From positions 1,987,051 to 2,051,050 of the forward strand of contig NZ_CP124862.1 in assembly GCF_030013905.1 (NCBI RefSeq): a stretch of 64,000 nt of DNA. The letters are read 5' to 3'. Made by a program: the position numbers and the translations under genes. Each line of letters begins with the position of its first letter. Positions within the stretch are counted from its first letter, which is position 1. Shown here piece after piece: positions 45,463-53,452 of the stretch. This DNA is from Petroclostridium sp. X23 (GTDB lineage: Bacteria > Bacillota > Clostridia > SK-Y3). The notes below the pieces were generated by a model that saw only the letters and a list, made by a program, of their open reading frames with translations, was not told the DNA's origin and did no database searches.

Positions 45463-45689
45463 GCTTTTCGGACTCGGAGGGTTGATGGAATTCCTCCTGG
45501 GACGGCTCCTCATGGAGACGACTACCCGTAATTAAGACTGTCTATCCATTCCGGTAAGTTTACATGATTTGGCTGGTTGAGGCCGGCTTTTTAGCTGGTT
45601 CCTCGTGTCACATGCTAGGTTGCATACTTACAGGAGTAGGAATGGATGCTCCATTGTCCACAATACAAAAAAATGAAGGAGGCTTTTTT
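45463..45689 (+). ncRNA. Candidate bridge RNA of the IS110 element
   Basis: The region between a TATAAT (45457-45462) and the transposase start folds well on paper. There is a short hairpin with GGAGG (45476-45480) and CCTCC (45493-45497) and another with CTCC/GGAG (45506-45517). A large stem pairs ATCCATTCC (45544-45552) with GGAATGGAT (45639-45647) and GTAAGT (45554-45559) with ACTTAC (45626-45631), enclosing a 66-base loop. IS110-family left ends are known to encode bridge RNAs of this type, whose loops choose target and donor DNA. The loops were not matched to a target here. Confidence 0.6.
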
Positions 45690-46979
45690 ATGAACCAGGT
45701 TCCTGTTACCGGGATCGATGTGGGTAAGCGGTTCTCAGAGATGGCAATTCTCTCACCTTCAAATCAGGTGTATGCCCGCATCCGGATTAACCATGATGCC
45801 TATTCCAACTTTGACAGAGCCTTTGAGCTCCTTAGAAAAGCAGAAAAGGAGTTTGAAGCAAAGCCTGTCGTCATCATGGAATCCACCGGCCATTACCACA
45901 AAATCCTTTTCCAAACCCTCACGAAGAATGGATATGAGGTTTGCGTCATAAACCCCATCCAATCTGATTCTATCAAAAATATTCGGGTTAGGAAAGTAAA
46001 AAATGATAAAGTGGATGCTAAGAGGATTGCCTTACTGTACCGTTTCGGACAGCTTAAAACCACCAATATTCCTCACGAAGACATAGATTGCCTAAGAAGC
46101 CTTTGCCGCCACTACTACAAGCTTTCTGACCAGCTTACTGCCTATAAGAACAGGCTCTTGGGTATTGTTGACCAGCTTTTCTTAAGCTTTACCGAAGTCT
46201 TCAAGGATGTTTCCTCCTGCACTGCACTAGCGATTCTTGAAAAATATCCTACACCTGAGGATATCCTCAAAGCCGATAGACAGAAATTGATTTCTCTTAT
46301 ACAAAAGACCGCCAGGAAAAACATTAAATGGGCTACAGGTAAATACGAATCACTTTGTTCCAAGGCCAGCAACTTCAAGCCTTTGAGCATTAATTCCATT
46401 GCCAATGCTGCAATGCTTAAAGCCAATATTGTCATGATTAAAACCTTGATGCAATCTCTGGATGCAGCCGTTGAAGCTATCCACGAGCTTTTGGACAAGG
46501 ATGCTTCAAAGGATATGCCGGTTCTATCTTTGACGATCGAACTACTGTGCTCCATCCCCGGTATCGGACTACTGACTGCAGCTACTATTATAGCTGAAAT
46601 CGGAGATTTTAGTGCTTTCTCCAAGCCGGACAAGCTGGTTGCTTACTTCGGTGTAGACCCCTCTGTTACTCAATCAGGTCAATTTGAAGGTACTGAAAAC
46701 AAGATGTCCAAACGGGGTCCTAGATTGCTTAGACGAGTAGTTTTCACGACCGCTCTGGCTAATGTACGTAAGAAACGTAATGGCCAGGAACACAATCCGG
46801 TATTGTATGAATACTACCGAAAAAAATGCCTAAGTAAGCCTAAAAAAGTAGCACTAGGTGCAGTAATGCATAAGCTGGTTTCAATCATCTTTGCTGTTCT
46901 CAGAGATAGAAAACCATTTGTTTTAAGAATGCCTGAAGAACATGCAAAAATGCTTATAGCAAAGAATTCAGCGGCTTAA
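45690..46979 (+). CDS. IS110-family transposase (recombinase), intact
   Basis: The 429-residue protein begins at ATG 45690, seven bases after GAAGGAGG. The longer open frame upstream overlaps the bridge-RNA region. The N-terminal RuvC-like DEDD domain has GIDVGKRFSEMAI, MESTGHYHK and RVRKVKNDKVDAKRIA. The C-terminal transposase_20 domain has LCSIPGIGLLTAATIIAEIG, KLVAYFGVDP and the KMSKRGPRLLRR block with the active-site serine region. It directs recombination guided by the bridge RNA encoded just upstream. No frameshift is seen, so the element may still move. Confidence 0.93.
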   Translation: MNQVPVTGIDVGKRFSEMAILSPSNQVYARIRINHDAYSNFDRAFELLRKAEKEFEAKPVVIMESTGHYHKILFQTLTKNGYEVCVINPIQSDSIKNIRVRKVKNDKVDAKRIALLYRFGQLKTTNIPHEDIDCLRSLCRHYYKLSDQLTAYKNRLLGIVDQLFLSFTEVFKDVSSCTALAILEKYPTPEDILKADRQKLISLIQKTARKNIKWATGKYESLCSKASNFKPLSINSIANAAMLKANIVMIKTLMQSLDAAVEAIHELLDKDASKDMPVLSLTIELLCSIPGIGLLTAATIIAEIGDFSAFSKPDKLVAYFGVDPSVTQSGQFEGTENKMSKRGPRLLRRVVFTTALANVRKKRNGQEHNPVLYEYYRKKCLSKPKKVALGAVMHKLVSIIFAVLRDRKPFVLRMPEEHAKMLIAKNSAA

Positions 46980-47296
46980 TACATACATGCTCAATGTTTA
47001 GTTTTCAATGTCCAGAGACCGGCTATTTTATGTTTACCAAAAGTAGGTGGTTTTGTTGTCATGCCTATATTCAAGGCACTTGCTTTAAAATATTTTTAAA
47101 GAAAATTTCTTAAAACCTATTGACAACAATTAGCTGGTCTTAAATTAATAAAAAAATTATAGCATAAACTCTTCTATTCTCATGGAATCTTACGAAAAAG
47201 TAAGAGTTTTCTTTAGACATCTTATATTGTTAATAATAGTTAATCTTTTCAGAAACAATGATGATATTGGTTTTCCAAATGTCTTTATGTTTCACT

Positions 47297-47440
47297 TCAT
47301 CGGTCTGAGATAGCATACCTGGTAGACATCTGAATAAATTCATTTCCAATATTATAAGCAATATCGTAAGTCTGGTTTTTCTTATCATCTTTAATGATGA
47401 AACTGCCTTCACTGAAAAACTCATCTCCTTCACTGCCATC
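47297..47440 (-). pseudogene. Possible remnant of a protein-coding fragment
   Basis: A minus-strand frame without a start reads DGSEGDEFFSEGSFIIKDD, KKNQTYDIAYNIGNEF and more, then stops at 47297. Its hydrophilic, protein-like make-up differs from the overlapping ATG-started frame (47230-47439), which has an unnatural mix. It could be the tail of a lost lipoprotein-type gene. The evidence is only composition. The rest of 47127-47483 holds no gene. Confidence 0.2.
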
Positions 47441-47483
47441 TCCTTACTGATTCATCAACATGCATTCATTAATAACTTTTACA

Positions 47484-48539
47484 CTATTTCCGTACAACCG
47501 AAACATTGATTGCACCCAGTTCTCCGGCTCTTTCATAAGACTCGACCAATTCAATAAAAATATTATCTTTAGGCGTTTTCAAATTATACCGTGCTTGATA
47601 GATAGCCATGTCAAAATCCACACCAAAGAAGCTGCATTTTGCATCCTCTTTAATTGCTGAATAATCTTCATTTGGAGTGATGTGAATTTTATGAATGCTG
47701 ACATCATTGGGATTGTCATACCCCTTTGTTAAAATAAAACTATATCCTAAAGGTTCGTTTTCCACTTGATAATATTTCGAGTCATCAAAATCATCAATTT
47801 GTTCTGTAAATTTATTAAATATGCTGCTTGATTCAAATTCTTTTTCAGACAATCCGATGAATTGTAAAACCAAATCACTTTTGTCTTGATATGCTGTCGC
47901 TGCTTTATACTTTTCCTCAAGGCTGGCCGCCAATTCCTGCTTGTCCGGCGTTTTATCAGACAGGTAATGGTCTTTTTCAACGGTAAATGCAAAAATATGT
48001 TCTTTAAGCCCTTTATCATAAAAAGCTACAGTAATCATGTCCTCGTTGCTTTTACTTCTTGGTATGGTTAACTCCGTATCTTTTAGCGCATCAAATTCCT
48101 GCAATAACGTATAATTCCCTTCGGTACCCAAACGGATATACCCTATTCTAACATTTGTTACTTCACCAAATATTGCTAATGTTTCAAGTACATCTTCTCT
48201 ATTATTCGGGTTATCGTATTTGTATTCTGCCGTGACTTTGGATAGTCTTTCCATCCCTTCTCCATGATAATTCTTTATAGCCGTATTTACAGGACCTACG
48301 GCTTTTTCTTCCTTAGATTCTTGGTCACTTTTCTCTCCTTCTTGCTTCTTTTGCTCTGCCTCCATCTCAGCTTTCATCTGTGCCTTCAGCTCTTCTTTCA
48401 ATTTCGCTTCGGCTTCCATTTCGGCCTTAACTTCTGCCCGTATTTCTTCTTCCGACTTTTGACTTGAAGTTTTTGATGAACATGCAACAAAAGTCAGAAG
48501 AATAGATAATACTAATAACCAACAAAAGTTTTTCTCCAT
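47484..48539 (-). CDS. Lipoprotein with charged coiled-coil segment (351 aa)
   Basis: The start MEKNFCWLLVLSILLTFVAC gives a lipobox with cysteine at residue 20. Then comes an alternating acidic/basic helix (EEEIRAEVKAEMEAEAKLKE...) of about 50 residues and a folded C-terminal part (about 90-351) of unknown kind. It should be lipid-anchored outside the membrane. A related N-terminal segment is found in the lipoprotein at 48676-50040, so the two are probably diverged paralogues at least at the front. The C-terminal parts differ. The gene stands alone. Confidence 0.75.
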   Translation of the reverse strand: MEKNFCWLLVLSILLTFVACSSKTSSQKSEEEIRAEVKAEMEAEAKLKEELKAQMKAEMEAEQKKQEGEKSDQESKEEKAVGPVNTAIKNYHGEGMERLSKVTAEYKYDNPNNREDVLETLAIFGEVTNVRIGYIRLGTEGNYTLLQEFDALKDTELTIPRSKSNEDMITVAFYDKGLKEHIFAFTVEKDHYLSDKTPDKQELAASLEEKYKAATAYQDKSDLVLQFIGLSEKEFESSSIFNKFTEQIDDFDDSKYYQVENEPLGYSFILTKGYDNPNDVSIHKIHITPNEDYSAIKEDAKCSFFGVDFDMAIYQARYNLKTPKDNIFIELVESYERAGELGAINVSVVRK

Positions 48540-48584
48540 GATAATCCCCCTCGTCTTTAAATAATTTTAACGTATTATCAAATT

Positions 48585-48634
48585 CCCTTGGACATATTGT
48601 TATGGTGATTTGTATACCTCAATTTATCATAATG
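48585..48634 (+). pseudogene. 50-bp scar of a second DUF554 gene
   Basis: Starting CCCTTGGACATATTG, these 50 bases are 45/50 identical to 15161-15210 in the intact DUF554 gene and translate in the plus frame as LGHIVMVICIPQFIIM (intact: LGYIVMTICIPQFIIM). No further DUF554 sequence follows. The pattern of synonymous and conservative changes is that of real coding sequence, not chance. Combined with the downstream repeat at 50426, it shows that a DUF554 locus once stood here. Confidence 0.8.
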
Positions 48635-48675
48635 AGTTCTCACACAGTCTGCCGTCCAATGTCACATTTTATTTT

Positions 48676-50040
48676 CTAATAATCTTCATCCGGAAATGAA
48701 TAAGCATCCACAGTAAGTATCTTATAAGACTTAAGATCCCTCATATCATCAAGGGAAAATTCTATGCCCTCCATGCCTGATCGAGACTGGTAACTGCCCG
48801 TTACTACAACAGAGGAAAAGTCAGTCGGCAATTCGACATTTACAAAAACGCATTGATTCTCTATTTTATCCCCTATAAAAATCTCTTTAGACTCTTCCGA
48901 ATTATCAAGTGCATTTTTTGTATATGTTAAATTAACATTATAAAGTGTTCCAAAAACTGAAAAATTAAGCCTTCCCTCTTTACCGGTTTCTGTAACCTCA
49001 ACAACTTTCGGCATAAGTTTATCTAAATTTTTACTTTCCTGCATAGGCACGATCACAAGCGAATACTTTGAATAATCTATAGTAGAAGGACTATCTTCTG
49101 AATATAAAGTTTCATTCTCAAATCCTTCAAGATGAACATCAGGTATAGAATTTGCCGATTCTTTGTTTATCTCTTTATTTACTGTTTCTTTATCAGAATC
49201 ACTAAGGTTTAGCTCTTTATAAGTAAGTGTTTTTTCATCATAAGTATATTTTGTTCTTTTAACCGAAGTAGTAACTTGATCAGATTCATTACTGCCTTCT
49301 TCTGAATGTATTTCAAATATGAATTCCTTATAACCATTTATTTTTTCAGTAATTTTCCCCTTGCTGTTGCCATATCCCTTTGGTCCTGCAAAATAACTTT
49401 CCAGTTGCAAACTTCCTCCGGTATTTTTTATGATTTTTCCATCATACACGAATATGCATTGGTATATATCACCCATTCCACTACCCCCAGATTTTTGACG
49501 CAGCATAATAAATCCATCTTCGTAAAAGAACCCGTTATCATATTTGGCAAGATCTACATCACTTGGGACAATTTCATATTTACCGCTATCAGCCGAAATA
49601 AATATTGCTTTACCAAGCCCACCATCAAAATATGTATTGAAATACACTACATCATTATTTCCATCCCCTGTAAAATCAAAGTATTCACACAGCCATTTAT
49701 CAAAATTTTCTCTATTGAATGTATATCCCATCTCTATTCTGTATTCAGGAATATACTGCTGTATATCCAATTTCTGCTTTAAAAATTCGAATATAGCATC
49801 TTTATCATCTATTGATACTGACTTTTTAATTGCTTTTTCAGACGCTCCATTGTTTAATTCCTTTTTTAATTCTTCTCTCATTTCTTCCTTGAACTTTTCC
49901 TTCATTGCTTCTTCAGCCTCTAATTCAGCTTTTACTTTCGCTCTTAATTCTTCCTCTGTTTTTGCTGTTTCCTTAGCGCCACAACCAACAAGGCCTAACA
50001 CTATAGATAAGATCATAAAATAGCTAACTAATCTTTTCAT
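48676..50040 (-). CDS. Lipoprotein with charged coiled-coil segment (454 aa)
   Basis: A signal sequence with lipobox LVGC (C20) is followed by a charged helix (EEELRAKVKAELEAEEAM...) and a C-terminal globular part (about 75-454). The segment YFDFTGDGNNDVVYFNTYFDG near residues 115-135 resembles calcium-binding repeats of the FG-GAP/VCBS type. The start is supported by AGGAGGGGC. It is inserted exactly where the DUF554 scar locus has lost its gene body, between 48634 and 50426. Function unknown; it is probably exposed on the cell surface. Confidence 0.75.
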   Translation of the reverse strand: MKRLVSYFMILSIVLGLVGCGAKETAKTEEELRAKVKAELEAEEAMKEKFKEEMREELKKELNNGASEKAIKKSVSIDDKDAIFEFLKQKLDIQQYIPEYRIEMGYTFNRENFDKWLCEYFDFTGDGNNDVVYFNTYFDGGLGKAIFISADSGKYEIVPSDVDLAKYDNGFFYEDGFIMLRQKSGGSGMGDIYQCIFVYDGKIIKNTGGSLQLESYFAGPKGYGNSKGKITEKINGYKEFIFEIHSEEGSNESDQVTTSVKRTKYTYDEKTLTYKELNLSDSDKETVNKEINKESANSIPDVHLEGFENETLYSEDSPSTIDYSKYSLVIVPMQESKNLDKLMPKVVEVTETGKEGRLNFSVFGTLYNVNLTYTKNALDNSEESKEIFIGDKIENQCVFVNVELPTDFSSVVVTGSYQSRSGMEGIEFSLDDMRDLKSYKILTVDAYSFPDEDY

Positions 50041-50425
50041 ATGCCCCTCCTAGATTTCATATGTGTGCTATTATAGCATAATTTTTTCTAGCAATTTTAA
50101 AACCTTACCAATAAGTAAGATTTTAATTCCATGTCACAAGGACAGGTGAGACTACCGAAAGATATTTTATGAATATTGTAAAATGTTGAATATATTTCTA
50201 TAAAACTGCATCAAAAAACCCCTTTGTATGATATAAGATAACTTTTTAAGCAGTCTAGGAAAGTTCCTTCGATATGAGCATCTTTTTTATTGCTTTACGA
50301 TTCAACCCAAGAACTGGAGAAAAATCAGTATTACTAGTTCATTCGGATCATATTTTATACATAGTTATATTTAGTATAATTATTGATTAATTGTAAATTT
50401 TTATTCATGGTAATATTGCTAAAAA

Positions 50426-50537
50426 AATAAAGGCTCTGAAGGACTTACATCCTTCAAAGCCTAAACTTGATATTCTGAGGTTATATAATCATTAACACAC
50501 AAAGATTTTTGTGATGAATATATTTTATAAACATAAA
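50426..50537 (+). repeat. Dispersed 112-bp repeat, copy B, with intact hairpin
   Basis: It is the partner of 15415-15525. The hairpin arms AGGCTCTGAAGGA (50431-50443) and TCCTTCAAAGCCT (50450-50462) pair at 12 of 13 positions, better than in copy A. In copy A this sequence directly follows the DUF554 stop codon, so copy B is probably the old 3' flank of the lost DUF554 gene. Otherwise the 50041-50425 stretch holds no gene. Confidence 0.65.
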
Positions 50538-50545
50538 ACCACATA

Positions 50546-50798
50546 TGTCAATCAGTTTCCAACTCTATTTTTTATTTTGTCTCTTTTAGTTTCCAACTTT
50601 ATTCTTTAGTTTCCAACTCTATTCTTTGAATCCACACACATGGATTCAAAGAATAGAGTTGGAAACTACTACATCCTTCAAATCATTTTAGCATCATACT
50701 AGTAATTTCGTTTTCAAATAATAGAGTTAGAAACTAAAATTTAAATTAGTTTACTAATTGCATATTTTTTCAAGAATAAAGTTGGAAACTATTTTTCA
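50546..50798. repeat. 253-bp element with six 20-bp repeats in opposed orientation
   Basis: A 20-bp unit, AGTTTCCAACTCTATTCTTT or a one- to three-base variant, occurs three times forward (50554-50573, 50588-50607, 50608-50627) and three times inverted (50648-50667, 50716-50735, 50771-50790). Units two and three are joined head to tail, and units three and four form a hairpin with the bases between. Both outer ends have TG exactly eight bases outside the outermost unit (TGTCAATC and, inverted, TGAAAAAT). This matches what is known of IS21-type ends, which carry multiple transposase-binding repeats and TG...CA termini. No transposase lies between them. A second reading is a cluster of regulator-binding sites. 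Sequence from 50799 to 50974 holds no gene. Confidence 0.7.
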
Positions 50799-50974
50799 AC
50801 TTTTCGGTAGAAGTAACTTTTTAACTCTGTCACATTATTCTTTTAATCAATTTATTATTATCTGATATTTTATATTTCTATTTATTGCGAAATATATTTC
50901 AGCTTACTTGGAACTCATATTTTTATTTTTTTCTATTACTGTGTTTGGTTATTTTCAAACAGTTATATGCTAGG

Positions 50975-53437
50975 TTAATTGTACATAGCTGACACAGAAT
51001 TAAAGAGATTGGACAATCCAAAACTTTTATATAATGCATCTTTAAGCTTTATATATTTCCCGTCTCTAGTAAACAACTCTAAAGATGTATTACTTTCATT
51101 TACTCCACGAATATCACAATATGGTATGTACATAATATGTGAAGATGGTTTTGCCTTATAATAAAATCCTTTTTTTACAAATAACAAACCACTACTACTT
51201 CTAGTAATGACAAAAAATACATTAGGATTAAAATATCCTATAACATCGTCTTTATCCTCGACTACACCTGGTATTACCATATCGTTTAACAGTTTATTCT
51301 GCTCTTTAGCAGTCAAATCACTAAAAATTTTGCCACGTATTTCAGTGTTTTTTATATAACCAATTACCTTTTCTCTAATATCCTCGTAAATCGCGTCATC
51401 CACAATTTCAACTTTATAAGTTATATTAGCAGCTTGACTCAACTGGCTTTGTGCATTTTCTAACAAATTTGCAATTTTATCGTATTCTCTTTCTTTTGCA
51501 TCCTCAATTGCTTTGATATATGCTTCATATTCATCTTTATAAAGTTTTACTCTCAATTCTTCTTCGTTAAATTTTTTATTTCGCTTCTGGTCAAAAGTAC
51601 TCTTAATTAAAGAACCCCCGGTTAGTCCTGCAGTCAATATCGTTCCAAATCCTGGTATTAAATTAAACCACCACACTGTCCAAAACATTGTAAATATAGA
51701 AGAATACGCTGCTACAGAAATACCTATTCCACCTAACGCCACAGCAAATACCTCTAGCACTTTTTTATAAGCATCAAAAGATATTCTTTTTTCTATCGAC
51801 TGCTTTTCTGATAGTGCATAGCTTATAATAGAATCTTCTTTGTATTTGTCGAACCCACAAATCTGATTAAAATATTTTTCAGATGTTGTTGGAATAGTAT
51901 CATTATTTCGTGTGTACTGGATCACCTTGCAAATATCTACAATCATTTGAACTTCCGTAGATTCTTCCGATGGATACATAAGACTTTCTTTCCACTCAGA
52001 TAATACTGTTTTAAACTCTCTATCATCACGAACAGCATTCTTAATTTCTTCCCATTTTGAAGTTACACCATATTCATTAGCTTTTTTATATATTTCATAA
52101 TCTTCGCATTTTGATGCTGACACAACATAATAAAGCAACTTCATATACCGCTCTTTTACTTCATCTGACATTTCTTTAACTGGTACTGCTGTATCAGATT
52201 CTGGTAAATCGCCAATTTTAATTAAATCACAAAACAAATCTTGCAGTTCTTTATTATCAATCTTCTTATCATTTAAAATAATCTTTTCTGTTGAATTGAC
52301 TTCAAACGTTAAAGTTCCACGACTAAAATCAATTCCTATTTTTTCTTCAGATAAATCCTTATACTTTATTTGTTTCACTTCATCTTTTTCAAATATATAA
52401 ACTGCATACGTTGTAAATAGCAGATTTCCGTTATCAGTCTTTAAAATATCTGCGACTGTCTTTGGTAAAATCGTGGGGATCAGTTTTACTAATTGTTTTT
52501 CTTTATCTGTATCAGTTTTTATCAATGATTTCCCTAATTTTTCGGTTTTCGTATATTTTTTGATACATTCTATTATATATTCATATCCAATTACTTTACT
52601 TTCTATTTTTTCAGTAGATTGTCCTCTTTCGTCATTTATTTCTTCTTTTTTTTCCTCTAAATCAAACCACTCCGCTTGAAGCATTCCATCTATTTCTTGA
52701 TATTTTTGCACTAATACTTCTCCAGAATAATTTTCTACTTCTTTCTTAATTGATTTCAATATTAGATCCTTATCGTCTTCACTCACAGCTAGTTTCGCAA
52801 GAGCATTCTTCATACTTTCTGTATAGCGAAAATCACCCCATATATAATATGACTGCTCTGATGCACATCGATAAAATACCTTCGGTGAGTTCACATTCTT
52901 TAGCATATCTTCTAAGGGGCGCTCTTCAGAACCTGATACCTTGCATGCTTTTCTAATATGAAGATTATAATTTTGAAACTTATCTTTTTGTTCATTAGAA
53001 AAATCACCTTCATTACTTAGTGTTAAAAACCATAGCAATACCTGTTGATCATCTTCACATAACGTATATGGACTTTCAATTGTTGACAATTTAATTACAC
53101 AATTTCTATGCAATGCCACTACCGAATCTGATACAACTTGAACACTTTCAACAATACTATCTAATTCCTCATCATGGGTAATCTCTTGAGACATATAGAG
53201 AGTCAAAAAAAGTGTCTGCAAATTAGCTAAATTTCTAACATTCTTAATACTAACCTTTCTATCCTTGATACCTAGTGTAATTGTATTAAGAAATTTCCTA
53301 TACCATGGTCTGTTCTTTATATCATTAAAATCTGTCTCAGTGCTTGAAAACATTTCTTTTGCTATATTCTTTACTTCTTCTATTGATAAATTATTCGTAT
53401 CTACCGATTCTACTAAAATCATATCCTTTTCACTCAT
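50975..53437 (-). CDS. Unrecognised large protein with two PH-like domains and a hydrophobic segment
   Basis: From the ATG at 53437, nine bases after GGGGG, the protein has 820 residues (a TTG three codons upstream also opens the frame). Region 1-300 is helical and acidic with no recognised domain. About 320-410 and 735-815 resemble small beta-sandwich (bacterial PH-like) domains, with NGNLLFTTYAVYIFEKDEV and SGLLFVKKGFYYKAK as their first strands. About 560-615 is a glycine-rich hydrophobic stretch (VFAVALGGIGISVAAYSS), probably a membrane hairpin, followed by a coiled coil. The gene begins 16 bases after the HNH-motif gene, so the two form a unit. The function is unknown; membrane-associated lipid or protein binding is a guess. 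Confidence 0.6.
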   Translation of the reverse strand: MSEKDMILVESVDTNNLSIEEVKNIAKEMFSSTETDFNDIKNRPWYRKFLNTITLGIKDRKVSIKNVRNLANLQTLFLTLYMSQEITHDEELDSIVESVQVVSDSVVALHRNCVIKLSTIESPYTLCEDDQQVLLWFLTLSNEGDFSNEQKDKFQNYNLHIRKACKVSGSEERPLEDMLKNVNSPKVFYRCASEQSYYIWGDFRYTESMKNALAKLAVSEDDKDLILKSIKKEVENYSGEVLVQKYQEIDGMLQAEWFDLEEKKEEINDERGQSTEKIESKVIGYEYIIECIKKYTKTEKLGKSLIKTDTDKEKQLVKLIPTILPKTVADILKTDNGNLLFTTYAVYIFEKDEVKQIKYKDLSEEKIGIDFSRGTLTFEVNSTEKIILNDKKIDNKELQDLFCDLIKIGDLPESDTAVPVKEMSDEVKERYMKLLYYVVSASKCEDYEIYKKANEYGVTSKWEEIKNAVRDDREFKTVLSEWKESLMYPSEESTEVQMIVDICKVIQYTRNNDTIPTTSEKYFNQICGFDKYKEDSIISYALSEKQSIEKRISFDAYKKVLEVFAVALGGIGISVAAYSSIFTMFWTVWWFNLIPGFGTILTAGLTGGSLIKSTFDQKRNKKFNEEELRVKLYKDEYEAYIKAIEDAKEREYDKIANLLENAQSQLSQAANITYKVEIVDDAIYEDIREKVIGYIKNTEIRGKIFSDLTAKEQNKLLNDMVIPGVVEDKDDVIGYFNPNVFFVITRSSSGLLFVKKGFYYKAKPSSHIMYIPYCDIRGVNESNTSLELFTRDGKYIKLKDALYKSFGLSNLFNSVSAMYN

Positions 53438-53452
53438 AAGTATCAACCCCCA

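Larger units (their letters stand above)
45445..47126 (+). mobile_element. IS110-family insertion sequence, copy 1, apparently intact
   Basis: The element consists of a structured non-coding left end of about 240 bp, one intact transposase gene and a right non-coding end of about 150 bp. No terminal inverted repeats are expected or seen, as in the family. The limits are tentative: the 7-mer TTGACAA occurs at both proposed ends (45445-45451 and 47120-47126), as expected of a core repeated at the two ends. It separates the SLH gene from the lipoprotein genes. Confidence 0.7.

Noticed and set aside
45564..45689. N-terminal extension of the intact IS110 transposase
   Set aside because: It covers the structured leader, lacks a ribosome site, and the family starts near MNQVPVTGIDVGK at 45690.
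47230..47439. 69-codon open frame on the minus strand
   Set aside because: Unnatural composition and a better protein-like reading in another frame; kept only as a possible remnant at 47297-47440.
50546..50798. Possible CRISPR array because of repeated 20-bp units
   Set aside because: Units point in both directions, spacing is uneven (0 to about 48 bases), units vary, and no cas genes are near.
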